9,059 nt of DNA from DASUTW01 sp035513995 (GTDB lineage Bacteria; Actinomycetota; UBA4738; CALAEC01), in NCBI GenBank assembly GCA_035513995.1, contig DATKBL010000156.1:1-9059 (forward strand), read 5' to 3'. Of the stretch, positions 1 through 5,482 are shown piece by piece. The translations under genes were made by a program, and so were the position numbers. The stretch's first letter is position 1. Each line of letters starts with the position of its first letter. The notes under the pieces are model-generated. The model made no database searches and was not told the DNA's origin. It worked only from the letters and a program-made list of their open reading frames with translations.

Positions 1-1083
1 GACCCCACCGGGATGCACGTGTATCAGCCGGGGTTCCTCTACGTGGCGCTCGGTCAGGCCCACGGCCGCTGGCTCGCCCGCGACGAGCGGACCCTGCTGC
101 GCAAGGACGTCGAGCTCGCCGTGGAGGCGGCCGTGCGCGTCGACCCGGCGGCGGGCACCATCGAGCTGGAGCGGGGCGGCACGCTCCCCTACGACTACCT
201 GGTCCTGGCGACGGGCGCCCGACTGGTGAAGGACGAGATCCCAGGGCTGATCGAGGGGTCCCACGACTTCTACTCGCTCGAAGGCGCGCTGCGGTTCCGC
301 GAGGCCCTGCACGGGTTCCGGGGCGGGCGGATCCTCGTCGGCGTCGCGGGCATCCCCTACAAGTGCCCACCGGCGCCGGTGGAGTTCGTCCTGATGCTCG
401 AGGAGGCGCTGCGGAGGCGCGGCTTGCGGGACCGCTCCGAGGTCACCCTGCTCTCGCCGCTGAACCGGGCCTTCACGATCGAGTCGGCCTCCAAGCTGGT
501 CCAGCCGATCATGGAGCGGCGCGGGATCGGGCTCCAGACCTTCTTCAACGTCGACGCGGTGGACCCGGCGGCCCACGTCGTCGAGTCGTTCGAAGGCGAG
601 AAGGCCGAGTACGACCTGCTCGTGCTGGTGCCCCCGCACCGGGGCCAGGAGGTCGTGGAGGTCTCGGGCCTCGGGGACGCCGGCGGCTGGATCCCCACCG
701 ATCCGGCCACCCTCCAGCACCGCGAGCACGAGCGGATCTGGGCGATCGGCGACGCGACGAACCTGCCCATCTCCAAGAGCGGCTCCACCGCCCACTTCGA
801 GGCCCCGGTCGTGGCCAGCCGGATCGCGTCGCTGATCCAGGGGATCGCGCCGATCGCCTCCTACGGCGGGCGGGTAGTGTGCTTCCTGGAGACGGGCGGC
901 GGAAAGTCCACGGTGCTGCGCTTCGACTACGAGCACCCGCCCGTCCCGCCCAAGCCCTCGCGGCGGTGGCACGCCGCCAAGTGGCTCTTCAACCGCCTGT
1001 ACTGGCACACCGTGCCGCAGGGGCGGATCCCCGAGCGCGTGGGAAGCCCCGAGTCGCGGTCCGAGGAAGGGAGCGATTCATGA
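1..1083 (+). CDS. sqr: Sulfide:quinone oxidoreductase-like FAD flavoprotein, 5'-partial
   Basis: The reading frame is open to the window edge (DPTGMHVYQPGFLY...), so the N-terminal GxGxxG FAD-binding strand is missing and the ATG at 13 is internal. What remains matches the SQR branch of the two-dinucleotide-binding-domain flavoproteins. From base 1, YLVLATGA is near residues 67-74 and the second FAD motif, IWAIGDATNLP, near 246-256. Cysteines stand at about 122 (YKCPPAPVE) and 294 (VVCFLETGGGKS), where SQRs carry the redox pair that takes sulfide sulfur as a persulfide. The tail KWLFNRLYWHTVPQGRIP resembles the amphipathic C-terminal anchor of SQRs, so the protein is probably membrane-associated and reduces quinone. 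The following tusA (ATGA overlap) and dsrE2 genes support sulfide or sulfane-sulfur oxidation. Other family members include flavocytochrome c subunits and NDH-2-like enzymes. I favour SQR, but the third SQR cysteine is not seen in the visible part. Confidence 0.82.
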   Translation, partial: DPTGMHVYQPGFLYVALGQAHGRWLARDERTLLRKDVELAVEAAVRVDPAAGTIELERGGTLPYDYLVLATGARLVKDEIPGLIEGSHDFYSLEGALRFREALHGFRGGRILVGVAGIPYKCPPAPVEFVLMLEEALRRRGLRDRSEVTLLSPLNRAFTIESASKLVQPIMERRGIGLQTFFNVDAVDPAAHVVESFEGEKAEYDLLVLVPPHRGQEVVEVSGLGDAGGWIPTDPATLQHREHERIWAIGDATNLPISKSGSTAHFEAPVVASRIASLIQGIAPIASYGGRVVCFLETGGGKSTVLRFDYEHPPVPPKPSRRWHAAKWLFNRLYWHTVPQGRIPERVGSPESRSEEGSDS

Positions 1084-1310
1084 GAACGATCACGAAGACG
1101 CTGGACCTGAAGGGCCTCTCCTGCCCCCTGCCGGTCGTGAAGACCGCGCAGGCGATGCGCGAGGCCGCGTCGGGGGACCTCCTCGAGGTGCTCGCCACCG
1201 ACCCGGGGTCGGTCCCCGACTTCCGGGCGTGGTGCGCCACCACGGGCAACGAGCTCGTCGAGCAGACCGAGCCGGACGGCGTGTACCGGTTCCTGATCAA
1301 GAAGGGGTGA
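1080..1310 (+). CDS. tusA: TusA-family sulfur carrier protein
   Basis: This 76-aa protein has the usual TusA length and the hallmark CPLPVVK motif, with the persulfide-carrying cysteine at residue 15 (GLSCPLPVVK). The family fold continues with the VLATDPGSVPDFRAW strand-helix segment (38-51) and ends in YRFLIKKG. TusA proteins accept sulfane sulfur as a cysteine persulfide and hand it on in tRNA thiolation or in dissimilatory sulfur oxidation. Beside SQR and DsrE2 genes, the sulfur-oxidation relay is the likelier role. The start is the ATG at 1080, which overlaps the upstream stop as ATGA. A Shine-Dalgarno sequence (GAGGAAGG, 1063-1070) lies 9 nt upstream, so translation is probably coupled. 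A second cysteine at 52 (RAWCATTG) lies outside the signature motif; I do not know whether it matters. Confidence 0.93.
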   Translation: MRTITKTLDLKGLSCPLPVVKTAQAMREAASGDLLEVLATDPGSVPDFRAWCATTGNELVEQTEPDGVYRFLIKKG

Positions 1311-1315
1311 CCACG

Positions 1316-1828
1316 ATGGCAGAGCTCGCAGAGCTCCCCGTCCCGGAGCCGGCCGACGAGAAGAAGCTGGTCATCATGGCCTGGAGCGGTGACCTGGACA
1401 AGGTGTGGCCGACGCTGATCCTGGCCACCTCCGGCGCTGCCATGGGGATGCGCACGACCGTTTTCTTCACCTTCTGGGGGCTCTTCCCCCTCGTGAAGAA
1501 CGACGTCCGCATCACGGGCGAGAACTGGATGCAGAAGATGCTGTCGATGATGAACCGCGGCGGCACGGAGCACCTCAAGCTCGGCAAGATGAACTTCGCG
1601 GGCATGGGGCCGTGGATGATGAAGAAGCTGGCGGCCGAGCACAAGGTCGCGACCCCCACGGAGTTGCTGGAGCTGGCCCGCGACATGGGCGTGCGGCTGG
1701 TACCGTGCCAGATGACGATGGACATGCTGGGCCTCCGCCACGAGGATCTGATCGACGGCCTCGACGACCCCGCGGGCGCGACGAGCGCCCTCCTGGAGGC
1801 GCAGGACGCGGTCACCCTCTTCATCTGA
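1316..1828 (+). CDS. DsrE2-like (DsrE/DsrF/DrsH family) sulfurtransferase
   Basis: This 170-aa protein has the DsrE2 pattern. An N-terminal KKLVIMAWSGDLDKVWPTLILATSGAAMG strand-helix (about 17-45) leads to FFTFWGL (50-56). The C-terminal half carries LVPCQMTMDMLGL, the conserved cysteine region, with Cys131 as the only cysteine. DsrE-type proteins bind or transfer persulfide sulfur. DsrE2 forms often sit next to tusA and rhodanese genes in sulfur oxidizers, as here directly after tusA. The ATG at 1316 follows the tusA stop by 5 nt, with GAAGGGG (1301-1307) inside the end of tusA as ribosome binding site. Longer readings from upstream GTG codons would run into tusA in another frame. The hydrophobic stretches at 17-60 suggest membrane association. 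The family call is firm; the exact substrate and partner are inferred. Confidence 0.88.
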   Translation: MAELAELPVPEPADEKKLVIMAWSGDLDKVWPTLILATSGAAMGMRTTVFFTFWGLFPLVKNDVRITGENWMQKMLSMMNRGGTEHLKLGKMNFAGMGPWMMKKLAAEHKVATPTELLELARDMGVRLVPCQMTMDMLGLRHEDLIDGLDDPAGATSALLEAQDAVTLFI

Positions 1829-3010
1829 ATGAGGTTCTCGGGCCCGTCCGCCGCCGCCCAGGTCCTCGCCCGGATCTGGCTGGCGTCGGCCGCGGCCTCG
1901 CTCCTCCTCCCGCCCGCCGACCGGCTGGGCTGGTGGCTGCCGATCCACCTCGCGCTGGCTGGGGCTGCCGGGACGGCGGTCGCCGGCACCCTACCCCTCT
2001 TCGCGAACACCCTCGCCGGCGCACACCATCTCCCGCAGCGATGGGACCCGCTCCTGCTCGTCACGGCCGGGGCAGCGTGCATCGCCGTGGGGAGGCCTCT
2101 GGGGATCGCGTGGCTGCTCGCGGCGGGCGGGACGGCGTACGCGGCGGGATCGCTTCGGCTCACCTGGCTCGTGCTCGCGGCCCGACTGGTCGGCCGGAAC
2201 CGTCGTCACAACGCGGCCCTAGTCGCCTACGCGGGAGCGGCGCTGTCGCTCACGCTGGGCGCGGTGCTCGGAGGGCTGCTCGGAGCAGGCGCCGTGGGAG
2301 GCCTCGCCGTCGCGGACGTCCGTGCGGCCCACGTCACGCTGAACGCGGAGGGGTTCCTCGCGCTGACCGTGACCGGATCCCTGCTGGTCCTCATCCCGAT
2401 CGCCCTCCGGGTGCGGGCCCCCGATGCCGGCGGCCGCCTCGCCGTCGCGGCTCTCGCCGGCGGCGCCGGACTACAGGCAGCAGGTCAGGTTGCGGCCTGG
2501 CCGCCGCTGGTGATCGCGGGAGCCGCGGCCGCCCTGATCGGAGCGGCGGATCTCGTGCGCGTGGCGGCCGCGGCGCTGGCGAGGCGCCCCCGGATGCCCG
2601 AGCGGGGCGCGGCCCTGCACCTCCTGGCGGTACCCGCATGGCTCATCGGCGTGACGGCCGCCGCGCTCGTTCTCGCGATCCGGGGCGCCCCCGCCTGGCC
2701 TCTCCCCCTCGTGACGGCCCTCACGCTGGGAGTCTTCGTCCAAGCGCTGCTCGGGGCATGGTCCTACCTCCTGCCGGTCTCCGACCCCGGGGGCTCGCCG
2801 GCGCGCCGCGCTCGCCTCGAGCGAACCCGGCGATGGGCCCTGGCGCGGGCGGCGACCTTCAACGCCGGCGTGGCCCTGACGGTGCTGGCCGCGGCCGGGT
2901 GGGTCCCGGGTCCGGCGGGGACCACCGGGCTGGCGACCGCCGGCGCCTCCGCCCTCCTCACGGTGACCCTGGCCTCCCTCCCGGCGCCGGCGGTCGCCGA
3001 GGCAGAGTGA
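1829..3010 (+). CDS. Polytopic membrane protein, possibly related to heme-copper-oxidase-like membrane domains
   Basis: This 393-aa protein is almost wholly hydrophobic, with roughly 11-12 predicted helices (for example about 35-57, 128-152, 168-194, 262-285, 290-316). Histidines sit in or at helices: His40 (WWLPIHLALAGAAGT), His168 (AHVTLNAEGFLALTVTGSLL) and His264. These two segments, together with GVFVQALLGAWSYLLPV (301-317), remind me of the membrane domain found in actinobacterial copper-oxidase-like proteins distantly related to the NnrS and heme-copper oxidase groups. That similarity is recalled, not computed. The ATG follows the dsrE2 stop with no gap (TGAATG), so the gene is translationally coupled to the sulfur genes. 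A role in passing electrons between quinol and a periplasmic copper protein would fit the neighbours. No catalytic site is proven, and it could be a transporter or a structural membrane partner. Confidence 0.78.
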   Translation: MRFSGPSAAAQVLARIWLASAAASLLLPPADRLGWWLPIHLALAGAAGTAVAGTLPLFANTLAGAHHLPQRWDPLLLVTAGAACIAVGRPLGIAWLLAAGGTAYAAGSLRLTWLVLAARLVGRNRRHNAALVAYAGAALSLTLGAVLGGLLGAGAVGGLAVADVRAAHVTLNAEGFLALTVTGSLLVLIPIALRVRAPDAGGRLAVAALAGGAGLQAAGQVAAWPPLVIAGAAAALIGAADLVRVAAAALARRPRMPERGAALHLLAVPAWLIGVTAAALVLAIRGAPAWPLPLVTALTLGVFVQALLGAWSYLLPVSDPGGSPARRARLERTRRWALARAATFNAGVALTVLAAAGWVPGPAGTTGLATAGASALLTVTLASLPAPAVAEAE

Positions 3011-3085
3011 CGGCGTCCGACCTGGCGGGCGCGGGCCGGACGGCCCTGGGCCGCCCCCAGCGACCTCCCTACGGTGGAACGACGG

Positions 3086-3093
3086 AAGGAGGT
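3086..3093 (+). promoter_or_regulatory. Strong Shine-Dalgarno that sets the start of the zinc-ribbon gene
   Basis: AAGGAGGT is a near-perfect anti-16S match. It ends 4 nt before the ATG at 3098 and rules out the in-frame GTG at 3074, because the SD would then lie inside the coding sequence. It is among the strongest ribosome sites in the window, suggesting high translation of the small cysteine-rich protein. The 87-nt gap before this gene (3011-3097) also has a TACGGT hexamer at 3070-3075 that fits the TANNNT -10 pattern, but with no convincing -35. Confidence 0.8.
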
Positions 3094-3097
3094 AGCG

Positions 3098-3361
3098 ATG
3101 GCTGGCTGGCTGGAGTTCGGTCAGTGTCCCGGCTGCGGCTACGACGTGGCCACCGGCGAGGGCACGAAGAGCTGCCACTACCACGACTGCCCGTACCTGC
3201 CGCCACAGCTCGACGTCCTCTGCCCTCAGTGCCGGTTCGACTTCTTCACCGGCGAGGGCAACCCCCCCTGCGCCGATCCGGAGACCTGCGCGGAGGGCGA
3301 GGCGGCGCGAGCGAACGTCGAGAACGTCCGGCGGTGGAGGGTTCACACGTCGATCGGCTGA
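3098..3361 (+). CDS. Small protein with duplicated zinc-ribbon-like cysteine units
   Basis: I do not recognise a named family for this 87-aa protein. It is built of two copies of one unit. The first is Cys10-x2-Cys13-(GYD)-TGEG-Cys26-x4-Cys31; the second is Cys42-x2-Cys45-(RFD)-TGEG-Cys58-x5-Cys64. Both follow CPxC-[GR][YF]D-xx-TGEG-xxx-C-x(4-5)-C. The eight cysteines could hold two zinc (or iron) ions, one per unit, and His27 and His29 beside Cys26 are further possible ligands. There is no signal peptide, so it should be cytoplasmic. The start at ATG 3098 is chosen from the strong SD at 3086-3093. The blue-copper lipoprotein gene overlaps its end by 28 nt, so the two are probably co-expressed. 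The function is unknown; a metal-binding chaperone, a redox rubredoxin-like protein or a regulator are all possible. Confidence 0.85.
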   Translation: MAGWLEFGQCPGCGYDVATGEGTKSCHYHDCPYLPPQLDVLCPQCRFDFFTGEGNPPCADPETCAEGEAARANVENVRRWRVHTSIG

Positions 3362-3723
3362 GGCGGGCCGCGGCGGCCTCGATCGCCGCCAGCCTGCTCC
3401 TCCTCGGCGCGTGCCAGCGGGCCCCGGAGCCCGCGGTCGGCCAGCAGCGCCTGCGCGTCTCGCTGCGGGAGTTCGCCTTCGACCCGTCGGAGATCGAGGT
3501 GCGGGCCGACGTCCCCGTCGACCTGCGCCTGCGGAACGTCGGACGGATCGAGCACAACTGGACCCTGGTGGCCGGGGACGGCCGGGAGATCAGCTACGTG
3601 CTCCTCGAGCCCGGGCTCCGGGGGCACGATCGGTTCACCCTCGCCTCAGGTACGTACGACCTCCTGTGCACGATTGAGGGGCACGCCGAGGCCGGCATGC
3701 GGGGTACGGTCACGGCCGGCTAG
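3334..3723 (+). CDS. Blue-copper (cupredoxin) lipoprotein
   Basis: This 129-aa protein starts at GTG 3334, 28 nt inside the previous gene. Its N-terminus is an arginine-bearing n-region and a hydrophobic stretch ending in the lipobox LLGAC, with lipid-attachment Cys27. The mature part is one cupredoxin domain (about 39-128). The type 1 copper ligands are all visible: His74 (IEHNW), Cys112 (YDLLCTIEGH), His117 and Met122. The Cys-x4-His-x4-Met spacing equals that of rusticyanin. Such proteins carry single electrons outside the cytoplasmic membrane. Together with the SQR-like enzyme and the polytopic membrane protein it could serve a sulfur-oxidation electron chain, but the electron partners are inferred. 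No strong SD precedes the GTG, so coupling to the upstream gene is likely. No other usable start precedes the signal peptide; CTG 3358 is the only alternative and lies too far from the GGAGG at 3336. It ends in a 4-nt CTAG overlap with the convergent gene. Confidence 0.85.
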   Translation: MEGSHVDRLRRAAAASIAASLLLLGACQRAPEPAVGQQRLRVSLREFAFDPSEIEVRADVPVDLRLRNVGRIEHNWTLVAGDGREISYVLLEPGLRGHDRFTLASGTYDLLCTIEGHAEAGMRGTVTAG

Positions 3724-4631
3724 CAGTCCCGCTTCTTCTGGGGCCGCGTGGGCCACATCTTCTCCACCTCGGCGTTGACCTCCGCCCCGAGCAGTACCGC
3801 GATCGCCGTGACGTACATCCAGAGGAGGACCGCGATCGGAGCGGCCAGCGGGCCGTACGTGCCCGACCCGAAGGCGAAGGCGAGGTACACGCGCAGGCCG
3901 ATCCCCCCCAGGAGCCATACCCCCACCGCCACGAGGGCGCCGGGCAGGTCTCGGCGCCACCGCGTCTCGAGCGGGACGGCCAGGTGATAGAAGAGCGCCA
4001 GCATCCCCACCCCGAGCAGGGCCACCACCGGCCAGTACAGGAACCGCCAGGTCGCCGCGGCGACGTCGGCCAGCCCGAGGGGGTCGGCGAGCGCTTCGAG
4101 CACGCGCGGGCCGGCCACCAGGATCGGGATCACCAGCACCAGCGCGAGGATCGTCCCCACCGTCAGCCCCAGCGAGAGGAGCCGGCGACGCCAGAGCGAC
4201 CGCTCGTCCACCTCTTCGTAGGCGATGGCGACCGCCTCGACCAGCCGCGTGGTCGCCCGGGACGAGGCCCACAGCGTGAGCACGATCCCCACGGAGGCCA
4301 CATCGGCCCTTCCCTCGGAGAGCAGGCGATCCACGAGCGGGCGCACGGTCTCGGACACTGTCTCCTCGGTGAGAAAGCTCCCCGCGACCGCCAGAACCTG
4401 GTCGCGCATCGCCGCGCCCACGTCCTCGCCCAGCAGCTCGGAGACGTACCCCAACGACCCCAGGATCGTCAGCAGCGCGGGAGGGAAGGAGAGGAGGAAG
4501 AAGAAGGCCACCTCGGCCCCGAGGCCGAAGATCCGATCCTCGAGGGAGTCGCGAACCGTGCGCACCGCCAGCGTCGGGAGCGCGCGCCAGCCACTCGGAG
4601 CGTTCGGGGCGTCGGGCACCGCCCCGATCAT
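3720..4631 (-). CDS. YihY/BrkB-family inner-membrane protein
   Basis: This 303-aa protein has the YihY/BrkB layout. A cytoplasmic start is followed by the FGLGAEVAFFFLLSFPPALL helix (about 35-55), the central helices 111-133, 152-174, 193-218 and 228-254, and the C-terminal family signature TYGPLAAPIAVLLWMYV (258-274) running into GAEVNAE (282-288). The length is typical. The family was once misnamed ribonuclease BN; its members are membrane proteins of uncertain function, some proposed as transporters. The ATG at 4631 lies 13 nt after the arsI stop, with GAGGG (4642-4646) overlapping that stop as a weak ribosome site. It is therefore probably read from the arsI promoter, although I know of no link between BrkB proteins and arsenic. 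Its 3' end overlaps the convergent cupredoxin gene by 4 nt. Confidence 0.92.
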   Translation of the reverse strand: MIGAVPDAPNAPSGWRALPTLAVRTVRDSLEDRIFGLGAEVAFFFLLSFPPALLTILGSLGYVSELLGEDVGAAMRDQVLAVAGSFLTEETVSETVRPLVDRLLSEGRADVASVGIVLTLWASSRATTRLVEAVAIAYEEVDERSLWRRRLLSLGLTVGTILALVLVIPILVAGPRVLEALADPLGLADVAAATWRFLYWPVVALLGVGMLALFYHLAVPLETRWRRDLPGALVAVGVWLLGGIGLRVYLAFAFGSGTYGPLAAPIAVLLWMYVTAIAVLLGAEVNAEVEKMWPTRPQKKRDC

Positions 4632-4644
4632 CCCACAGAGGCCC

Positions 4645-5028
4645 TCAGCAGCAGGCGGCCATCGTCTGGGCGTTCTCCAGCACCGTGTAGACCTCCCACG
4701 GGGCCCCGTCAGGGTCCTCCACCCAGACCTTGTCCTGCTTCGCGTAGCAGCAGGTCACGCCCTCCTCCTCCCTGACCGGCAGCCCTTCCCCGGTCAGACG
4801 ACGGGTGGCGCCGTCGACCTCGTCGGTCGAGCCCACCTCCACCCCGAGGTGGTTCAGGCTTCCGCCCTCGGCACCCTCGATCAGCACCAGCTTGAGCGGA
4901 GGGTCGTTCAGGGCGAAGTTCGCGTAGCCGGGTCGGCGCTTCGCGGGCTCCGCCTGGAAGAGCTTCCCGTAGAACTCGACGGCCCGATCGAGATCCGACA
5001 CGTTCAGGGCCAGCTGGACGCGCTGCAC
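4645..5028 (-). CDS. arsI: ArsI/CadI-type VOC metalloenzyme (C-As lyase-like)
   Basis: This 127-aa glyoxalase/VOC-fold protein matches the ArsI/CadI family from end to end: VQLALNV at the start, FYGKLF, PAKRRPGYANFAL, NHLGVEV, then TCCYAKQDKVWV and DPDGAPWEVYTVL. The candidate metal site is Gln5, His60 and Glu112, as in the ArsI family. The vicinal Cys93-Cys94 in TCCYA is the pair that binds trivalent organoarsenic in ArsI. ArsI cleaves the carbon-arsenic bond of methylarsenite and related compounds; CadI homologs are induced by cadmium, so either label may fit. I place the start at GTG 5028, because AAGGAGGT (5036-5043) sits 7 nt before it; the GTG at 5035-5037 lies partly inside that SD. 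The C-terminus ends in an extra vicinal pair (AACC, 126-127). Two matching operators cover its promoter (see 5044-5093). The membrane gene brkB follows 13 nt downstream. Confidence 0.88.
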   Translation of the reverse strand: MQRVQLALNVSDLDRAVEFYGKLFQAEPAKRRPGYANFALNDPPLKLVLIEGAEGGSLNHLGVEVGSTDEVDGATRRLTGEGLPVREEEGVTCCYAKQDKVWVEDPDGAPWEVYTVLENAQTMAACC

Positions 5029-5035
5029 CGGCGCC

Positions 5036-5043
5036 ACCTCCTT
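5036..5043 (-). promoter_or_regulatory. Shine-Dalgarno of arsI that moves the start to GTG 5028
   Basis: Read on the minus strand this is AAGGAGGT, followed by 7 nt and the GTG at 5028. The GTG at 5037, which opens the longest reading frame, shares bases with this SD and would make a ribosome binding site unlikely. The protein from 5028 starts MQRVQLALNV, as ArsI family members do. Confidence 0.8.
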
Positions 5044-5063
5044 ATATCGACGACGGTCGATAT
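5044..5063. promoter_or_regulatory. Proximal dyad operator of the arsI promoter
   Basis: ATATCGACgacgGTCGATAT is a perfect 8-bp inverted repeat around a 4-nt spacer, in an AT-rich island of a very GC-rich window. It lies between the predicted -10 box and the ribosome site of arsI. A transcript starting near 5055 would begin inside it. The geometry suits a homodimeric helix-turn-helix repressor, for example of the ArsR/SmtB type that often controls arsI and cadI. No such regulator is encoded in the window. Confidence 0.7.
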
Positions 5064-5090
5064 CTTGCCCTATATATCGATGGCTGTCAA
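5062..5090 (-). promoter_or_regulatory. Predicted sigma70-type promoter of arsI-brkB
   Basis: The minus strand carries a perfect TTGACA -35 box (5085-5090), a 17-nt spacer and a weaker -10 CAAGAT (5062-5067, 3 of 6 to TATAAT). The -35 overlaps the stop codon of the preceding membrane protein gene. The dyad operators at 5044-5063 and 5074-5093 overlap the start region and the -35, which would allow repression by steric blocking. The -10 is the uncertain part. Confidence 0.55.
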
Positions 5091-5093
5091 TCT
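5074..5093. promoter_or_regulatory. Distal dyad operator of the arsI promoter
   Basis: This is a second copy of the same dyad pattern. The left half ATATCGAT matches the first operator at 7 of 8 positions and the right half GTCAATCT at 6 of 8, with an identical 4-nt spacer. It starts exactly 30 bp after the first, about three helical turns, so both would lie on the same DNA face. It covers the predicted -35 box and overlaps the last codons of the upstream membrane protein gene. Confidence 0.6.
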
Positions 5094-5431
5094 CGCGCTC
5101 GGAGCCGTCGGGCCAGCGCCCTGACGGCCAGGGTGGCCCCGACCGCGATGACCGCGCCGAGCAGGACGGCCGCCGCCCCGATCCACCAGTTGGTGTCGGC
5201 CAGCTCGAAGGGGCGGCCCGCGGCGGCCTCCAACGCGCGGATCCCCCACAGCACGAGACGGACCGGGAGGAACAGTAGGGTGCCGACCACGCTCACCACG
5301 AACCGTCGACCCACGACGATCGGCGAGAGTCCCCACAGCACGGCGTAGCCGAGAGCGCCCCACAGCGCCCCGGCCGCGATCGCAGCCATAATCGGATGGA
5401 CTCGCGGGATCGGCGGGTACTCCTCGGACAC
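5087..5431 (-). CDS. Small three-helix membrane protein, unknown function
   Basis: I do not recognise this 114-aa protein. It has a short N-terminal stretch rich in proline and acidic residues, then three predicted membrane helices (about 14-38, 44-66 and 82-104) and a basic C-terminal tail (RALARRLRARD) that should face the cytoplasm. The start is GTG 5431 with GGGAGG (5440-5445) 8 nt upstream. It lies upstream of arsI on the same strand, 58 nt away, but arsI has its own promoter overlapping this gene's stop, so the two may not share regulation. It is divergent from the dehydrogenase gene, with only 51 nt between their starts. Confidence 0.72.
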   Translation of the reverse strand: MSEEYPPIPRVHPIMAAIAAGALWGALGYAVLWGLSPIVVGRRFVVSVVGTLLFLPVRLVLWGIRALEAAAGRPFELADTNWWIGAAAVLLGAVIAVGATLAVRALARRLRARD

Positions 5432-5469
5432 CGCGCCATCCTCCCATGCGAGATGATCGGTGCGACGGG

Positions 5470-5475
5470 TAGGCT
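5470..5475 (+). promoter_or_regulatory. Predicted leaderless -10 box for the dehydrogenase gene
   Basis: TAGGCT fits the actinobacterial TANNNT -10 and stands 7 nt before the ATG at 5483. Transcription would then start at the ATG itself and give a leaderless mRNA, consistent with the lack of a good Shine-Dalgarno there. The surrounding GTAGGCTGGCG recurs almost unchanged before the lactamase-rhodanese gene (8144-8149). Confidence 0.6.
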
Positions 5476-5482
5476 GGCGGCC

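Noticed and set aside
3047..3060. The short GGCCCTGGGCC palindrome as a terminator between the sulfur and copper parts
   Set aside because: The stem is 5 bp with a 1-nt loop and has no T-tract. It is too weak to end transcription.
3070..3075. TACGGT as an independent promoter for the zinc-ribbon and cupredoxin genes
   Set aside because: It fits TANNNT, but no -35 is visible and the hexamer is common by chance, so I do not list it as a feature.
1405..3330. The long plus-strand frame that runs through dsrE2 and the membrane protein before the cupredoxin
   Set aside because: It is out of phase with two well-supported genes and its composition is Arg/Pro/Gly-rich as expected of a high-GC shadow. 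Only its last part, from GTG 3334, has a signal peptide and a copper site.
5035..5037. GTG 5037 as the start of arsI
   Set aside because: It is part of the AAGGAGGT ribosome site. GTG 5028 gives ideal spacing and the family N-terminus.
3984..5124. Two long plus-strand frames opposite brkB and arsI
   Set aside because: They are low-complexity Arg/Ser/Pro translations antisense to clear families.
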